From JADCGM01 sp943370355 (GTDB lineage: Bacteria > Pseudomonadota > Alphaproteobacteria > Sphingomonadales > Sphingomonadaceae), in the NCBI GenBank assembly GCA_943370355.1, contig CALRQP020000011.1:40752-104751 (forward strand): DNA of 64,000 nt. The letters are read 5' to 3'. How positions within the stretch are numbered: position 1 is the stretch's first letter; each line of letters starts with the position of its first letter. Below, in pieces: positions 7,518 to 18,782 of this stretch. The translations under genes were made by a program, and so were the position numbers. The notes beneath the pieces were generated by a model. The model saw only the letters and a program-made list of their open reading frames with translations, searched no databases and had not been told where the DNA came from.

Positions 7518-8993
7518 TTAAGTGTTTGTGAAACGGCCTTTGAACCAATCCGCGACGCGCGTCTGTGCCTCGGCATCGAGGTGCAGGCCCAATTTGGTGC
7601 GCCGCCACAGCACGTCCTCAGCGGTGCGCGCCCATTCCTCGGCTACGAATCGCTCGAGTTCAGCGGTGAACACGCCGCCGAGATTCTCGCCCAGCCCGTT
7701 GACCAGCAGCACCTCGGTTTTCGTGCCATGTATGCGCGCGAGCCGGTCGATGAGCGCAGGATCATAGTGGCGGTGTTTGACCTTCAACGCGGTCAGCCAG
7801 CGCGCGAATGCCGCTTGGCCGGTTTCGCCGCGCTGCAGGGGCACGTCGCCGCCCGGTAGCGGTGCCTTCGCCGTCCACTTGCGCGTACCCGGCGCGACCT
7901 GTTTCAGCACGGCCTCGGCGAGCCGCCGGTAGGTGGTGATCTTGCCGCCGACGACCGTCAGCACGTTCATCTTGCCATGGTCGACAAAGCGCCAGTCGCG
8001 CGTCGTCTCCCGCGCGCCCTTGCCCTCCTCGAGCACCAGCGGCCGGACGCCCGCGAACCGATGTACGATGTCGGCATGGCCGATCGGCCGCGTGATGTAG
8101 CGATTGACCGCGCCTAGCAGATACTCGACCTCGGCCTCGGTCGCCCCCGCGTCCTCGGGCCGATCGATCGGCGTCTCGGTGGTGCCGATCAGCGAATAAT
8201 TCTGCTCGTAGGGAATGACGAACACGATCCGCCCGTCGTCCTGCTGCAGCATATAGGCGTCGGCGCTGCCGTTCACCTTCTTGGTCACGATATGCGCGCC
8301 CTGGACAAGGCGCAGGTGCGGCGCATCGTTGAGCCCCAGTACTTCGCGTGCAACGCGGTCGGCCCAAGGGCCAGCGGCATTGACGATCGCTCGCGCCGCG
8401 ACTGGGTTGCCCCGGTCCAGTTCCAGCGTCCACACATCGTCGGACCGCGACGCCCGCGTCACCCGCGTTCGCGGCAGGACCAGCGCACCGCGCGCTGCGG
8501 CGTCGACCGCATTCAGCATCACCAGCCGCGCGTCGTCGATCCAGCCGTCCCAGAAGCGGAAGCCCCGGGTGAATGACGGCTTGAGCGTCCGCCCGCCGAC
8601 GTCGCGACGCAAATCGATCGACGCTGAGCCCGGCACCTGCCGCCGCCGTGCCAGATGATCGTAGAGAAACAGCCCCATGCGGATTAGCCACGCCGGGCGC
8701 AGGTGCGATTCGTACGGCAATACGAAGCTCTGCGGCCAGGATATCTGCGGCGCGTTGGTCAGGATGACCTCTCGCTCGGCCAGCGCCTTCGCGACCAGCC
8801 GGAATTCGTAGAATTCGAGATAGCGCAGGCCACCATGGATGAGCTTGGTCGATGCCGACGAGGTCGCGCCGCCGATGTCGCCCGCTTCGATGAGCGCGAC
8901 CTTCAGGCCGCGTCCCGCCGCATCGCGCGCGATTCCAGCGCCGTTCACGCCGCCGCCGATGATCGCAATGTCGTAGATTGGAGAGGGGATCAC
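7518..8993 (-). CDS. glpD: Aerobic glycerol-3-phosphate dehydrogenase
   Basis: A 491-aa FAD enzyme that oxidises glycerol-3-phosphate to dihydroxyacetone phosphate at the inner membrane and passes electrons to quinone. The dinucleotide motif is IIGGGVNGAGIARDAAGRG, followed by the family's SSASTKLIHGGLRYLE. Further marks are NAAGPWAD, VIPYEQNYSLIGTTE and VLTVVGGKITTYR. The open frame runs back into the divergent glpK gene; GTG 8993 (VIPSPIYDIAIIGGG) with AAGG seven bases upstream avoids that overlap and fits family length. Divergent glpK starts 40 bp away, completing glycerol catabolism. No glpF or glpR is next to them. Confidence 0.95.
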   Translation of the reverse strand: MIPSPIYDIAIIGGGVNGAGIARDAAGRGLKVALIEAGDIGGATSSASTKLIHGGLRYLEFYEFRLVAKALAEREVILTNAPQISWPQSFVLPYESHLRPAWLIRMGLFLYDHLARRRQVPGSASIDLRRDVGGRTLKPSFTRGFRFWDGWIDDARLVMLNAVDAAARGALVLPRTRVTRASRSDDVWTLELDRGNPVAARAIVNAAGPWADRVAREVLGLNDAPHLRLVQGAHIVTKKVNGSADAYMLQQDDGRIVFVIPYEQNYSLIGTTETPIDRPEDAGATEAEVEYLLGAVNRYITRPIGHADIVHRFAGVRPLVLEEGKGARETTRDWRFVDHGKMNVLTVVGGKITTYRRLAEAVLKQVAPGTRKWTAKAPLPGGDVPLQRGETGQAAFARWLTALKVKHRHYDPALIDRLARIHGTKTEVLLVNGLGENLGGVFTAELERFVAEEWARTAEDVLWRRTKLGLHLDAEAQTRVADWFKGRFTNT

Positions 8994-9033
8994 GGGCTTA
9001 CCTTGCACAGCAGTGCGCGGTAGAAAAGTCGCC

Positions 9034-10503
9034 ATGACCGGACAAGCCCTCATTCTTGCCGTTGACGAAGGCACCACCTCGACGCGCGCCGTCGCATTCG
9101 ACCTGAGCGGCAGCATCGTTGCCAGCGAGGGCGCACCGCTCACCCAATCCTATCCGCAGCCCGGCTGGGTCGAGCATGACGCGTCGGAAATCTGGGCGCG
9201 CACACTCGCCTGCATCCGCACCGTCGCGGACCGGGTCGGCGCGTCGAATATCGCGGCGATCGGGCTGACCAATCAGCGCGAAACCGTCGTGTTCTGGGAT
9301 CGCGCCACGGGTGAGCCGCTCGCCCCGGCGATTGTCTGGCAGGACCGGCGCACCGCTGCGATCTGCGACGGGATGAAGGCCGACGGCGCCGAAGCCGAAG
9401 TCCAGGCCCGGACCGGCCTGCTGCTCGACCCCTATTTCTCCGGCACCAAGATTGGCTGGGCGCTCGCGAACTGGCCTCAGGTCGCGGCCGCAGCGCAGGC
9501 TGGCACCCTCGCGCTCGGCACCGTCGATTCCTATCTGCTGTTCCGCCTGACAGGCGTCCATGCCACCGACGCGACCAATGCCTCGCGCACGCTACTCATG
9601 GATCTGGCCAGTTGCCGCTGGGACGACTCGTTGCTTGAACGCTTCGGTGTGCCCCGCGCGGCCTTGCCGGAAATCGTCGACTGCGCCGGTCCGCTTGGCG
9701 TGACCACAATCCTCGGCGGCGAGATCCCGGTTACTGGTTGCGCGGGTGACCAGCAGGCGGCGTCGATCGGGCAGGGTTGCCTGACGCCCGGCCTCGTCAA
9801 ATCGACCTATGGAACCGGCGCCTTCGTGATGGCGACGGCGGGAACCACACCGCCCCGGTCGGACCACCGCCTGCTCTCGACCGTCGCATGGCGGCTGGCG
9901 GGCACTGCGACCTATGCGCTGGAAGGCAGCATTTTCACGGCCGGTGCGGCCGTCCAGTGGCTGCGCGACGGGCTCGGCATCATCGAGACGGCGGCTGCGA
10001 CCGAGGCACTGGCCCGCTCGGTGCCCGATGCCGGCGGTGTGCATTTCGTTCCCGCCTTGTCGGGGCTCGGCGCGCCTTATTGGAATGCCGGTGCGCGCGG
10101 CACGCTGACCGGTCTGACCGGCGGCACGACGCGCGCCCATGTCGTCCGCGCAGCCCTCGAGGCGATGGGCCACCAGACCGCCGACCTGTTCGACGCCTTT
10201 GCTGCCGATGGCGTGCGTCCCGCGCGCCTGCGGGTCGACGGTGGCATGGTCGCCAATGACTGGCTCTGCCAGGACCTTGCTGACATGCTGGATATGATCG
10301 TCGAACGGCCGCGGGTCATCGAAACCACCGCGCTCGGCGCCGCTATGCTGGCTGGTGTCGGTGCCGGGCTATTTGCGTCGCTCGCGGAGGCGCAATCGAT
10401 GTGGCATGCCGACCGCGTGTTCGAACCCAAGCTTTCGGCCGACGCACGCGCGGCGCGCCGCGCCGGCTGGGCGCATGCGATGCGCCAGACGCTGGCTGCC
10501 TGA
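9034..10503 (+). CDS. glpK: Glycerol kinase
   Basis: A 489-aa FGGY-family kinase that phosphorylates glycerol with ATP. The N-terminal domain starts ILAVDEGTTSTRAVAFD (phosphate loop), followed by GLTNQRETVVFWDRATG and the catalytic WQDRRT. The C-terminal domain contains YGTGAFVM, the ATP-binding VDGGMVANDWLCQD, and ETTALGAAMLAG. ATG 9034 is chosen over the longer frame because it gives the standard start MTGQALILAVDEG; the RBS is weak. The 3' end shares one base (TGATG) with the start of a small membrane protein gene, so the two are coupled. Product feeds glpD. Confidence 0.96.
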   Translation: MTGQALILAVDEGTTSTRAVAFDLSGSIVASEGAPLTQSYPQPGWVEHDASEIWARTLACIRTVADRVGASNIAAIGLTNQRETVVFWDRATGEPLAPAIVWQDRRTAAICDGMKADGAEAEVQARTGLLLDPYFSGTKIGWALANWPQVAAAAQAGTLALGTVDSYLLFRLTGVHATDATNASRTLLMDLASCRWDDSLLERFGVPRAALPEIVDCAGPLGVTTILGGEIPVTGCAGDQQAASIGQGCLTPGLVKSTYGTGAFVMATAGTTPPRSDHRLLSTVAWRLAGTATYALEGSIFTAGAAVQWLRDGLGIIETAAATEALARSVPDAGGVHFVPALSGLGAPYWNAGARGTLTGLTGGTTRAHVVRAALEAMGHQTADLFDAFAADGVRPARLRVDGGMVANDWLCQDLADMLDMIVERPRVIETTALGAAMLAGVGAGLFASLAEAQSMWHADRVFEPKLSADARAARRAGWAHAMRQTLAA

Positions 10504-10688
10504 TGGAATCGCTGGTCCCCGCGCTGTTGTCGCTTGGCGTCGTCGCGAGCGCGCTGCTGATTGGGTTCGGCAGCTATGCGTTGGTGAAAGGCGTCGGCGA
10601 CCGGAAGCGCGGGGCGCTGATGATCGTCGCGGGCCTCGTCACGATCATGAACATCTGGCTGTGGGCCACACTGCCCGCCCAGCAATGA
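10503..10688 (+). CDS. Small two-helix membrane protein, 61 aa
   Basis: ATG 10503 overlaps the glpK stop by one base. The product has two hydrophobic segments (about residues 5-26 and 36-54) joined by a basic turn KGVGDRKRG, with a short exit ATLPAQQ. There is no known domain that I can name. It lies between glpK and an SDR gene, 13 bp upstream of the latter, so it is probably part of the same transcript. It could be a membrane anchor or simply a conserved hypothetical. Confidence 0.65.
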   Translation: MESLVPALLSLGVVASALLIGFGSYALVKGVGDRKRGALMIVAGLVTIMNIWLWATLPAQQ

Positions 10689-10701
10689 GGAGGAGGGCGC
10701 G

Positions 10702-11445
10702 ATGACCGATCGCAGCGCGAGCGTCGCCATTGTCGGTGCCGGCGACTTCATCGGTGCCGCCGTCGCGAAGCGCTTCGCCGCCGAGGGCTACCGCGTCCAC
10801 GCCGGACGGCGCAGCACCGGCAAGCTGGACAGTCTCGCGGAAGAGATTGCCGCTTCGGACGGCCGTTTCACCGCACACACGCTCGATGCCCGCTCCGAGG
10901 AGTCGGTTGCAGCCTTCCTCGACGCCGCCGATGCCGACGCGCCCCTCGAACTCTGCGTTTTCAACGTCGGCGCGAACGTCAACTTCCCACTGCTCGACAC
11001 CACCGAGCGGGTGTTCCGCAAGGTGTGGGAAATGGCCTGCTATGGCGGCTTCCTGACCGGTCGCGAGGCGGCGCGCCGCATGCTCGCACATGGCCGTGGG
11101 TCGATCTTCTTCACGGGTGCGACCGCGTCGATGCGCGGCGGTGCCGGCTATGCCGCCTTCGCCTCGGCCAAGGCCGGTTTGCGGGCGCTCGCCCAGTCGA
11201 TGGCGCGCGAACTGGGGCCGCAGAACATCCATGTCGCGCATCTGGTCATCGACGCCGGTGTCGATACCGCTTGGGTTCGCGAACGCATGGCGGCCGCGCA
11301 GGGCAAAGACGCCGTCGCTTCTCTGCCGCCCGACACGCTCATGAATCCGGATTCGATCGCCGAGGCTTATTGGCAGCTGCATCGCCAGACCCGCGATGCC
11401 TGGACCCACGAACTCGATCTCCGCCCCTTTGCCGAGAAATGGTGA
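10702..11445 (+). CDS. SDR family oxidoreductase with Phe in place of the catalytic Tyr
   Basis: A 247-aa Rossmann-fold protein of the short-chain dehydrogenase family. The cofactor motif is IVGAGDFIGAAVA, an unusual version of the TGxxxGIG loop, and CVFNVGANVNF stands where NNAG normally occurs. Where the family has YxxxK the sequence reads FASAK, so the catalytic tyrosine is phenylalanine (a Tyr occurs three residues earlier, out of register). FTGATAS supplies a possible Ser. A good AGGAGG precedes the start. It may have lost redox activity or use a different acid. It sits upstream of an HCCA-isomerase-like gene (4 bp gap). Confidence 0.88.
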   Translation: MTDRSASVAIVGAGDFIGAAVAKRFAAEGYRVHAGRRSTGKLDSLAEEIAASDGRFTAHTLDARSEESVAAFLDAADADAPLELCVFNVGANVNFPLLDTTERVFRKVWEMACYGGFLTGREAARRMLAHGRGSIFFTGATASMRGGAGYAAFASAKAGLRALAQSMARELGPQNIHVAHLVIDAGVDTAWVRERMAAAQGKDAVASLPPDTLMNPDSIAEAYWQLHRQTRDAWTHELDLRPFAEKW

Positions 11446-11449
11446 TGCG

Positions 11450-12052
11450 ATGAACCCACGCTTCCTCTTCGATTTCGCTAGTCCCAATTGCTACCTCGCG
11501 CACAAGGCCATCCCCGGCATCGAGGCGCGCACCGGTGCGAAATTCGACTATGCTCCTGTGCTGCTTGGCGGACTGTTCAAGCTGTCCGGCAATCAGGCCC
11601 CCATGCTCGCCTTTGCGGGTGTTCCCAACAAACTCGCCTATGAAAATCTCGAACTCCGCCGCTTCATTGCGAAACATGGCATCGAAGATTTCCGGATGAA
11701 CCCGCATTTTCCTGTCAACACGCTCATGCTGATGCGGGGCATGGTCGCGGCGGAACTTGAGGGCGTAATGCCCGCCTACATCGAAGCGGGCCTCCACTAT
11801 ATGTGGGAAGACCCCCGCAAGATGGACGACCCCGCGATCTTCGCCGCAACACTCGCCGAGGCCGGCTTGCCCGCCGAGCGGCTGATTGCGCTCGCGCAGG
11901 AACAGCCGGTCAAGGACCGCCTTGCTGCCAATACCCAGGCCGCCTTCGACGCGGGCGCGTTCGGCTTGCCAAGCTTCTTGGTCGGCGACGAGCTCTGGTT
12001 CGGCAAGGACCGCCTGCGCGACGTCGAAGAGGCCATTTTAGCTGGCCGATAG
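11450..12052 (+). CDS. DsbA-fold 2-hydroxychromene-2-carboxylate isomerase / kappa-GST-like protein
   Basis: A 200-aa thioredoxin-fold protein. FLFDFASPNCYLAHKA puts a serine where DsbA has its CxxC, as in 2-hydroxychromene-2-carboxylate isomerase and kappa-class glutathione transferase, and GAFGLPSFLVGDELWFGKDRL is the family's conserved C-terminal part. ATG 11450 follows the SDR stop by four bases. The classical role is glutathione-dependent isomerisation in naphthalene breakdown, but no ring-cleavage genes are near, so the true substrate is open. It probably shares a transcript with the SDR. Confidence 0.85.
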   Translation: MNPRFLFDFASPNCYLAHKAIPGIEARTGAKFDYAPVLLGGLFKLSGNQAPMLAFAGVPNKLAYENLELRRFIAKHGIEDFRMNPHFPVNTLMLMRGMVAAELEGVMPAYIEAGLHYMWEDPRKMDDPAIFAATLAEAGLPAERLIALAQEQPVKDRLAANTQAAFDAGAFGLPSFLVGDELWFGKDRLRDVEEAILAGR

Positions 12053-12134
12053 GGGAGTGGTCGCGTGCGACCGTCCTGCTAGACCTTGATCGTCACAGGC
12101 CCGCGACAAGGGCCGGACGTCGGGGAGGTATGGC

Positions 12135-14267
<2,133 letters not shown>

Positions 14268-14283
14268 CCGCGCCGCACCGCCG

Positions 14284-15462
14284 TCAGTGGCTGCGCGTCA
14301 ATTCGCGCATTGCCCGGTCGAGCCCGTCGATCGTCAGCGGGAACATCCGGTTTTCCATGAGCGCCTTGGTCATCTGGATCGACTGGCCATGCGCCCAATG
14401 CTTCTCGGGGATCGGATTGAGCCAGACCGCCGAATGGTAGATGTCGGTCATCCGCTTCAGCCAGACCTCGCCCGATTCCTCGTTCCAATGCTCGACCGAC
14501 CCGCCCGGATAATTGATCTCATAGGGGCTCATCGACGCATCGCCGACGAAGATCAGCTTATAATCGTGCGGGAATTTGTGGAGGATGTCGTGCATCGGCG
14601 TCCGCTCGGCCCAGCGCCGCCGGTTGTCGCTCCACACGCTCTCATAGACGAAATTGTGGAAATAGAAGAATTCCAGATGCTTGAACTCGGTCTTTGCCGC
14701 TGAGAACAGCTCCTCGCAGAGCTTGATATGCGGGTCCATCGAGCCGCCGACGTCGAGAAATAGCAGCACCTTCACGGCATTGTGCCGCTCGGGTCGCATG
14801 ACGATGTCGAGATAGGCCTTTTTCGCGGTGCCGCTGACCGTGGCATCGAGATCGAGTTCCTCGGCCGACCCTTCGCGCGCGAATTTGCGCAGGCGGCGCA
14901 GCGCGACCTTGATGTTGCGCGTGCCGAGTTCGACGTCCGAATCGAGGTTGCGGAACTCACGCTTGTCCCAGACCTTGACCGCGCTGCCCTGCCGGCCTTC
15001 CTTCTGGCCGATCCGCACGCCCTCGGGATTGGAGCCATAAGCGCCAAACGGCGACTTGCCCGCCGTTCCGATCCATTTGTTGCCGCCCTGATGGCGCTCC
15101 TTCTGCTCCTCGAGCCGCTGTTTCAGCGTCTCCATAAGCTTGTCCCAGCCGAGCTTCTCGATCTCGGCCATTTCCTCGGGGGATAGTGTCATCTCGGCGA
15201 GTTTGCGCAGCCATTCCTCGGGGATTTCGGCGGTCTCGGTGCCGTAAGTGGTCTCGATGCCTTTGAAGACCTTGCCGAATACCTGGTCAAAACGGTCGAG
15301 CAGGCCCTCGTCCTTCACATAGGCGGTGCGCGACAGGAAATAGAAGGACTCGACCTTGTTATCGATTACCCCGGCCTTCATCGCCTCGAGCAGCGTCAGA
15401 TGCTCCTTGAGCGACGCCGGGATCGAGGCGGCACGGAGTTCGTCGAGAAAGTTCAGGAACAT
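14284..15462 (-). CDS. VWA domain (CoxE-like) protein
   Basis: A 392-aa protein with an alpha-helical N-terminal half and a C-terminal von Willebrand A domain. FLDVGGSMD gives the MIDAS DxGxS metal site, followed by FFYFHNFVYESVW and FVGDASMSPYEI typical of the CoxE-like family. Such proteins normally work with a MoxR-type AAA+ ATPase as a metal or cofactor insertion chaperone; the partner is not adjacent here, and the next gene upstream is divergent. The 3' end faces the alcohol dehydrogenase gene with a 16-bp gap. It is predicted to be cytoplasmic. Confidence 0.85.
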   Translation of the reverse strand: MFLNFLDELRAASIPASLKEHLTLLEAMKAGVIDNKVESFYFLSRTAYVKDEGLLDRFDQVFGKVFKGIETTYGTETAEIPEEWLRKLAEMTLSPEEMAEIEKLGWDKLMETLKQRLEEQKERHQGGNKWIGTAGKSPFGAYGSNPEGVRIGQKEGRQGSAVKVWDKREFRNLDSDVELGTRNIKVALRRLRKFAREGSAEELDLDATVSGTAKKAYLDIVMRPERHNAVKVLLFLDVGGSMDPHIKLCEELFSAAKTEFKHLEFFYFHNFVYESVWSDNRRRWAERTPMHDILHKFPHDYKLIFVGDASMSPYEINYPGGSVEHWNEESGEVWLKRMTDIYHSAVWLNPIPEKHWAHGQSIQMTKALMENRMFPLTIDGLDRAMRELTRSH

Positions 15463-15589
15463 TGGCCTTGTTTAGCTCGCGAACGCCCGGCGGCACACTG
15501 TCAATTCATCGTATCCCGGGCCGAATGGACAGGCTGGGAAATGGCGCGCGATCGACTAGGGTTCGCAAAACCGAGATGAGGACCCTGAC

Positions 15590-16720
15590 ATGGCTGAGAT
15601 CCCCGCGACCAATCTGACGATGCTGACGCTGGTGAAGGAGGCGGGCGAGCTGGAAATCTCGCTGACCCGGATGCCGATGCCCGCGCCCCGCGACCATGAA
15701 GTGCTCGTGAAGGTACTCGCAACGCCGATCAATCCGTCGGACCTGGGCCTGCTCGTCGGCGCCGCGGATGTGTCGACGATCCGCGCCGGGACGCGCGACG
15801 GCCTGCCGCTGCTGACTGCCGACATTCCGGCCGCCGGCATGCGCGCAATGGCGAGCCGGGTCGGCGAGGCGCTGCCGATCGGTAATGAGGGCTGCGGCCT
15901 GGTCGTCAAGGCGGGCGCGTCCCCAGAGGCGCAGGCGCTGCTCGGCAAGACCGTCGCACTTCTCGGCGGCGCGATGTACGCCGAATATCGCTGCCTGCCC
16001 GCGGCGATGTGCATGTTGCTGCCCGAAGGAACCGATCCGAAGGACGGCGCGTCCTGCTTCGTCAACCCGCTGACCGCGCTCGCCTTTACCGAGACAATGC
16101 GGATGGAGGGGCATAACGCACTCGTCCACACCGCCGCCGCGTCCAATCTCGGCCAGATGCTGGTCAAAATCTGCAAGGCTGACGGCGTTCCGCTCGTCAA
16201 CATCGTGCGCAGCCCCGCGCAGGCGGCGATCCTCGCCGACATCGGCGCGACGCATATCGTCGATTCTTCGGCGGACGGCTTCATGGACAGCCTGACCGCA
16301 GCCATCGTCGAGACCGGTGCGACCTGCGGCTTCGACGCGATCGGCGGCGGCAAGCTCGCCGGGCAAATCCTGTCCTGCATGGAGGCCGCAGCGGTCCGGC
16401 GCATGACCACCTACAGCCGCTACGGCTCGGACACCTTCAAGCAGATGTATATCTACGGCGGGCTCGACATGGGGCCGACGATCCTGAGCCGGAGCTTCGG
16501 TTTCTCGTGGAACCTGAGCGGTTTCCTGCTCACGCCCTTCCTGCAGAAGGCCGGGGCGGAGGTGTCAGGCCGGATGCGCAAGCGTGTGGTCGACGAGCTG
16601 ACAACGACGTTCAAGAGCCACTACAGCCACGAGATCGGCCTTGCCGAGGCGCTCGATCCGGCGGTGCTGACCGCCTACAACGCCAAGCGCACCGGCGAGA
16701 AATATCTGATCCGGCCCTAG
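15590..16720 (+). CDS. Zinc-binding-type alcohol dehydrogenase / quinone reductase-like (MDR)
   Basis: A 376-aa medium-chain dehydrogenase/reductase. The N-terminal GroES-like domain contains DHEVLVKVLATPINPSD, with a GNEGCGLVVKAG segment. The Rossmann part carries HTAAASNLGQM, a variant of the GxGGVG cofactor loop, and GFDAIGGGKLAG. I see no structural-zinc cysteine cluster, so it resembles NADPH:quinone oxidoreductases. AGGA lies eight bases upstream of ATG 15590. Its 3' end overlaps the convergent MaoC gene by four bases. The substrate is not evident. Confidence 0.85.
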   Translation: MAEIPATNLTMLTLVKEAGELEISLTRMPMPAPRDHEVLVKVLATPINPSDLGLLVGAADVSTIRAGTRDGLPLLTADIPAAGMRAMASRVGEALPIGNEGCGLVVKAGASPEAQALLGKTVALLGGAMYAEYRCLPAAMCMLLPEGTDPKDGASCFVNPLTALAFTETMRMEGHNALVHTAAASNLGQMLVKICKADGVPLVNIVRSPAQAAILADIGATHIVDSSADGFMDSLTAAIVETGATCGFDAIGGGKLAGQILSCMEAAAVRRMTTYSRYGSDTFKQMYIYGGLDMGPTILSRSFGFSWNLSGFLLTPFLQKAGAEVSGRMRKRVVDELTTTFKSHYSHEIGLAEALDPAVLTAYNAKRTGEKYLIRP

Positions 16721-17586
16721 AGGCTGGCGGTCGCGGCCATCACCGTCCGGCCATCCCCGCCCAGCGCTTCCAGGACAACCGTATCGCCCGCAAGCCTGCC
16801 GGCGATGTGAAGCGGTTCGCCGGCAAAGGCGGGGGATACGCCCCGGAAGGCGAAGTTGCGCAGCCGGTTCGGGCCGAGATGGCGCGCAGCCAGGTCGAGC
16901 AGCAGCGTCGCGGTCAGCGGCCCGTGCACGACCAGCCCGCGATAGCCTTCCGCCTCGACTGCATAGGGCCGGTCAAAGTGAATACGGTGGCTGTTGAAGG
17001 TCAGCGCCGAATAGCGGAACAGCAGCGGCTCGGACGGCAGCAGGCTGCGGTGCCAGTCCCAGCCCGTAAGATCGGGATCGATATTCGCAGGTGCCGGCAC
17101 GGGTGCGACCGGCGCGGTTGCCGCACGGTAGACGATGGTCTGCCGCTCCCGCACCGCAAGCCTGTCGTCCGCCGTCGTGTCGTGATCGACGTCGACGAAA
17201 ACGAGACTGCCGCTGCCGCCGGATTTCTGGCTGACCGCCGCAACCGTCGATGTGCGGATGATCGCTGCACCGGCTGCAATCGGCGACACGAACTCGACCT
17301 TGCTCGATGCCCACATGCGGCGGGGCAGGGGGATCGGCGGCAGGAAGCTGTTCGGGCTGTCGCTGCGGCGCGGATGCCCGTCCTCACCAAGGTCCGCCGT
17401 CGCCGCCTCCGGCAGGCACAGGCACCAGTGGATGCCCTGCGGTGTGACCTCGCCCGTCTCACAGCTATTGATCGTGGCGCGGAAGCGCGCGAGCAGGGCA
17501 GGGGTGAGCAAATCGTGCTGGACCTGCGTGCGGCCGATCCAGCCGCTCCAGTCAGCCGCTGGCGCGTTGAGCCCGGTCCCGGTCAT
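16717..17586 (-). CDS. MaoC-like enoyl-CoA hydratase (mesaconyl-C4-CoA hydratase-like)
   Basis: A 289-aa double hot-dog protein. The N-terminal half resembles FAS1-type dehydratase N domains, and the C-terminal half has the family's ALTFNSHRIHFDRPYA and YRGLVVHGPL, typical of 3-methylfumaryl-CoA/mesaconyl-C4-CoA hydratases. It would add water across an enoyl-CoA double bond. Its ATG overlaps the stop of the CoA transferase gene (ATGA), so it is the last gene of a four-gene operon with CoA transferase, acyl-CoA dehydrogenase and SDR. The real substrate in this organism is unknown. Confidence 0.85.
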   Translation of the reverse strand: MTGTGLNAPAADWSGWIGRTQVQHDLLTPALLARFRATINSCETGEVTPQGIHWCLCLPEAATADLGEDGHPRRSDSPNSFLPPIPLPRRMWASSKVEFVSPIAAGAAIIRTSTVAAVSQKSGGSGSLVFVDVDHDTTADDRLAVRERQTIVYRAATAPVAPVPAPANIDPDLTGWDWHRSLLPSEPLLFRYSALTFNSHRIHFDRPYAVEAEGYRGLVVHGPLTATLLLDLAARHLGPNRLRNFAFRGVSPAFAGEPLHIAGRLAGDTVVLEALGGDGRTVMAATASL

Positions 17587-18779
17587 GGTTGCGCGACGAT
17601 GCCCTTGTCGTGGAGCGCTGCGACTTGTCCGCTCGACAGTCCGAGCAGCGACTGCAGCACCTCGTCGCTATGCGCACCGAGATGCGGTGCGGGGCGCGGC
17701 GGTTCGCGGTGGAGCGACGGGATCGTCGCGATCGAACCGGCAGCAGGATAGGTCAACGCGCTCGGATTGGCGCTGTCGCCGAACATCGGATTTTTGCCGA
17801 CGAGGACGGGGTCCTGTGCCGCCTCGTGCATCGTCTGGTACGGACCGTAGCAGCAGCCCTGCGCATCGAACGCCGCCGCCAGATCGGCATAGCGCCAGCC
17901 GGCCACCTTCGCCTCGATGAGCGGGAACAGCGCATCTCGATGTTCGAAGCGGACGCCCTCGTCCTTCGCGAACGAGACACTGCGCGCGGCCTCGATCGCC
18001 GCGATGTCGCCGCCCATGCCCAGCACCGCGACAAGGCCGGCCCATTGCCGCGGCGTGATCGCCATGATCATTAGCCGTTTGCCGTCCGCGGTGACGAAAT
18101 CGCGCCCGAACGCGCCGTAGACCGTGTTGCCAAGCCGCTCGCGGTTTGCGCCGCTGTTGAGCACTTCGGCCAGCATGCCGAGATTGGCGACGCTGCCGAT
18201 CGCGACGTCGGACAGTGGCACGCGCACTTCTTGCCCCAGACCAGTCGCGGTGCGGTGGGTGATCGCGGCAAGCAGCGCGAAGGCGGCATAGGCACCAGTC
18301 AGCAGGTCCCACGCCGGCAAGACATGGTTGACGGGTTCGGGGCCGGGGCCGGTCAGGTCGGGAAAGCCGACCGCGCTGTTGACGGTATAGTCGAGGGCAG
18401 GGCCACCGTCCGCTTGTCCCATGATGCGCACGGTGATCAGGTCAGCGCGCGCTTGGGCCAGCCGCTCGTGCGACAGGAAGCCATCGGCGGGAAAATTGGT
18501 CAGGAACTGCCCGGTCTTTGCAACCAGCTGCTGAAGCAGTTCGCGGCCCTCGGGCGTGCCAAGATTGAGCGCGACCGACTTCTTGGCGCGATTGAGATTT
18601 TCCCAATAGAGGCTCGCGCCGTTCGGCGCCTTGGGCCAGCGGTTGAAGTCGGGTCCGCCTCCGATCTGATCGACGCGGATCACCTCCGCGCCCACCTGCG
18701 CGAGGTACAGGCCCGCCGAGGGCGATGCTACGAAGGACGACGCTTCGATGACGGTCAGGCCGCTGAGCAGCTGATACAT
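17583..18779 (-). CDS. CaiB/BaiF class III CoA transferase
   Basis: A 398-aa family III CoA transferase. It starts with LSGLTVIEASSFVASPSAGLYLAQVGAEVIRVD cut into typical segments (the GADVIKVE-like loop), then a NRAKKSVALNLGTPEGRELL stretch and the FPDLTGPG region that carries the usual catalytic Asp of these enzymes. The interlocked-dimer tail SDEVLQSLLGLS is present. It would activate an organic acid by moving CoA from a donor such as succinyl-CoA. It is coupled to MaoC downstream (4-bp overlap) and lies 3 bp after the acyl-CoA dehydrogenase stop. Confidence 0.92.
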   Translation of the reverse strand: MYQLLSGLTVIEASSFVASPSAGLYLAQVGAEVIRVDQIGGGPDFNRWPKAPNGASLYWENLNRAKKSVALNLGTPEGRELLQQLVAKTGQFLTNFPADGFLSHERLAQARADLITVRIMGQADGGPALDYTVNSAVGFPDLTGPGPEPVNHVLPAWDLLTGAYAAFALLAAITHRTATGLGQEVRVPLSDVAIGSVANLGMLAEVLNSGANRERLGNTVYGAFGRDFVTADGKRLMIMAITPRQWAGLVAVLGMGGDIAAIEAARSVSFAKDEGVRFEHRDALFPLIEAKVAGWRYADLAAAFDAQGCCYGPYQTMHEAAQDPVLVGKNPMFGDSANPSALTYPAAGSIATIPSLHREPPRPAPHLGAHSDEVLQSLLGLSSGQVAALHDKGIVAQP

Positions 18780-18782
18780 AAG

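Noticed and set aside
8994..9033. A possible divergent promoter in the 40-bp glpD-glpK gap
   Set aside because: TTGCAC and TAGAAA occur but only 12 bases apart; I could not find a pair with acceptable spacing.
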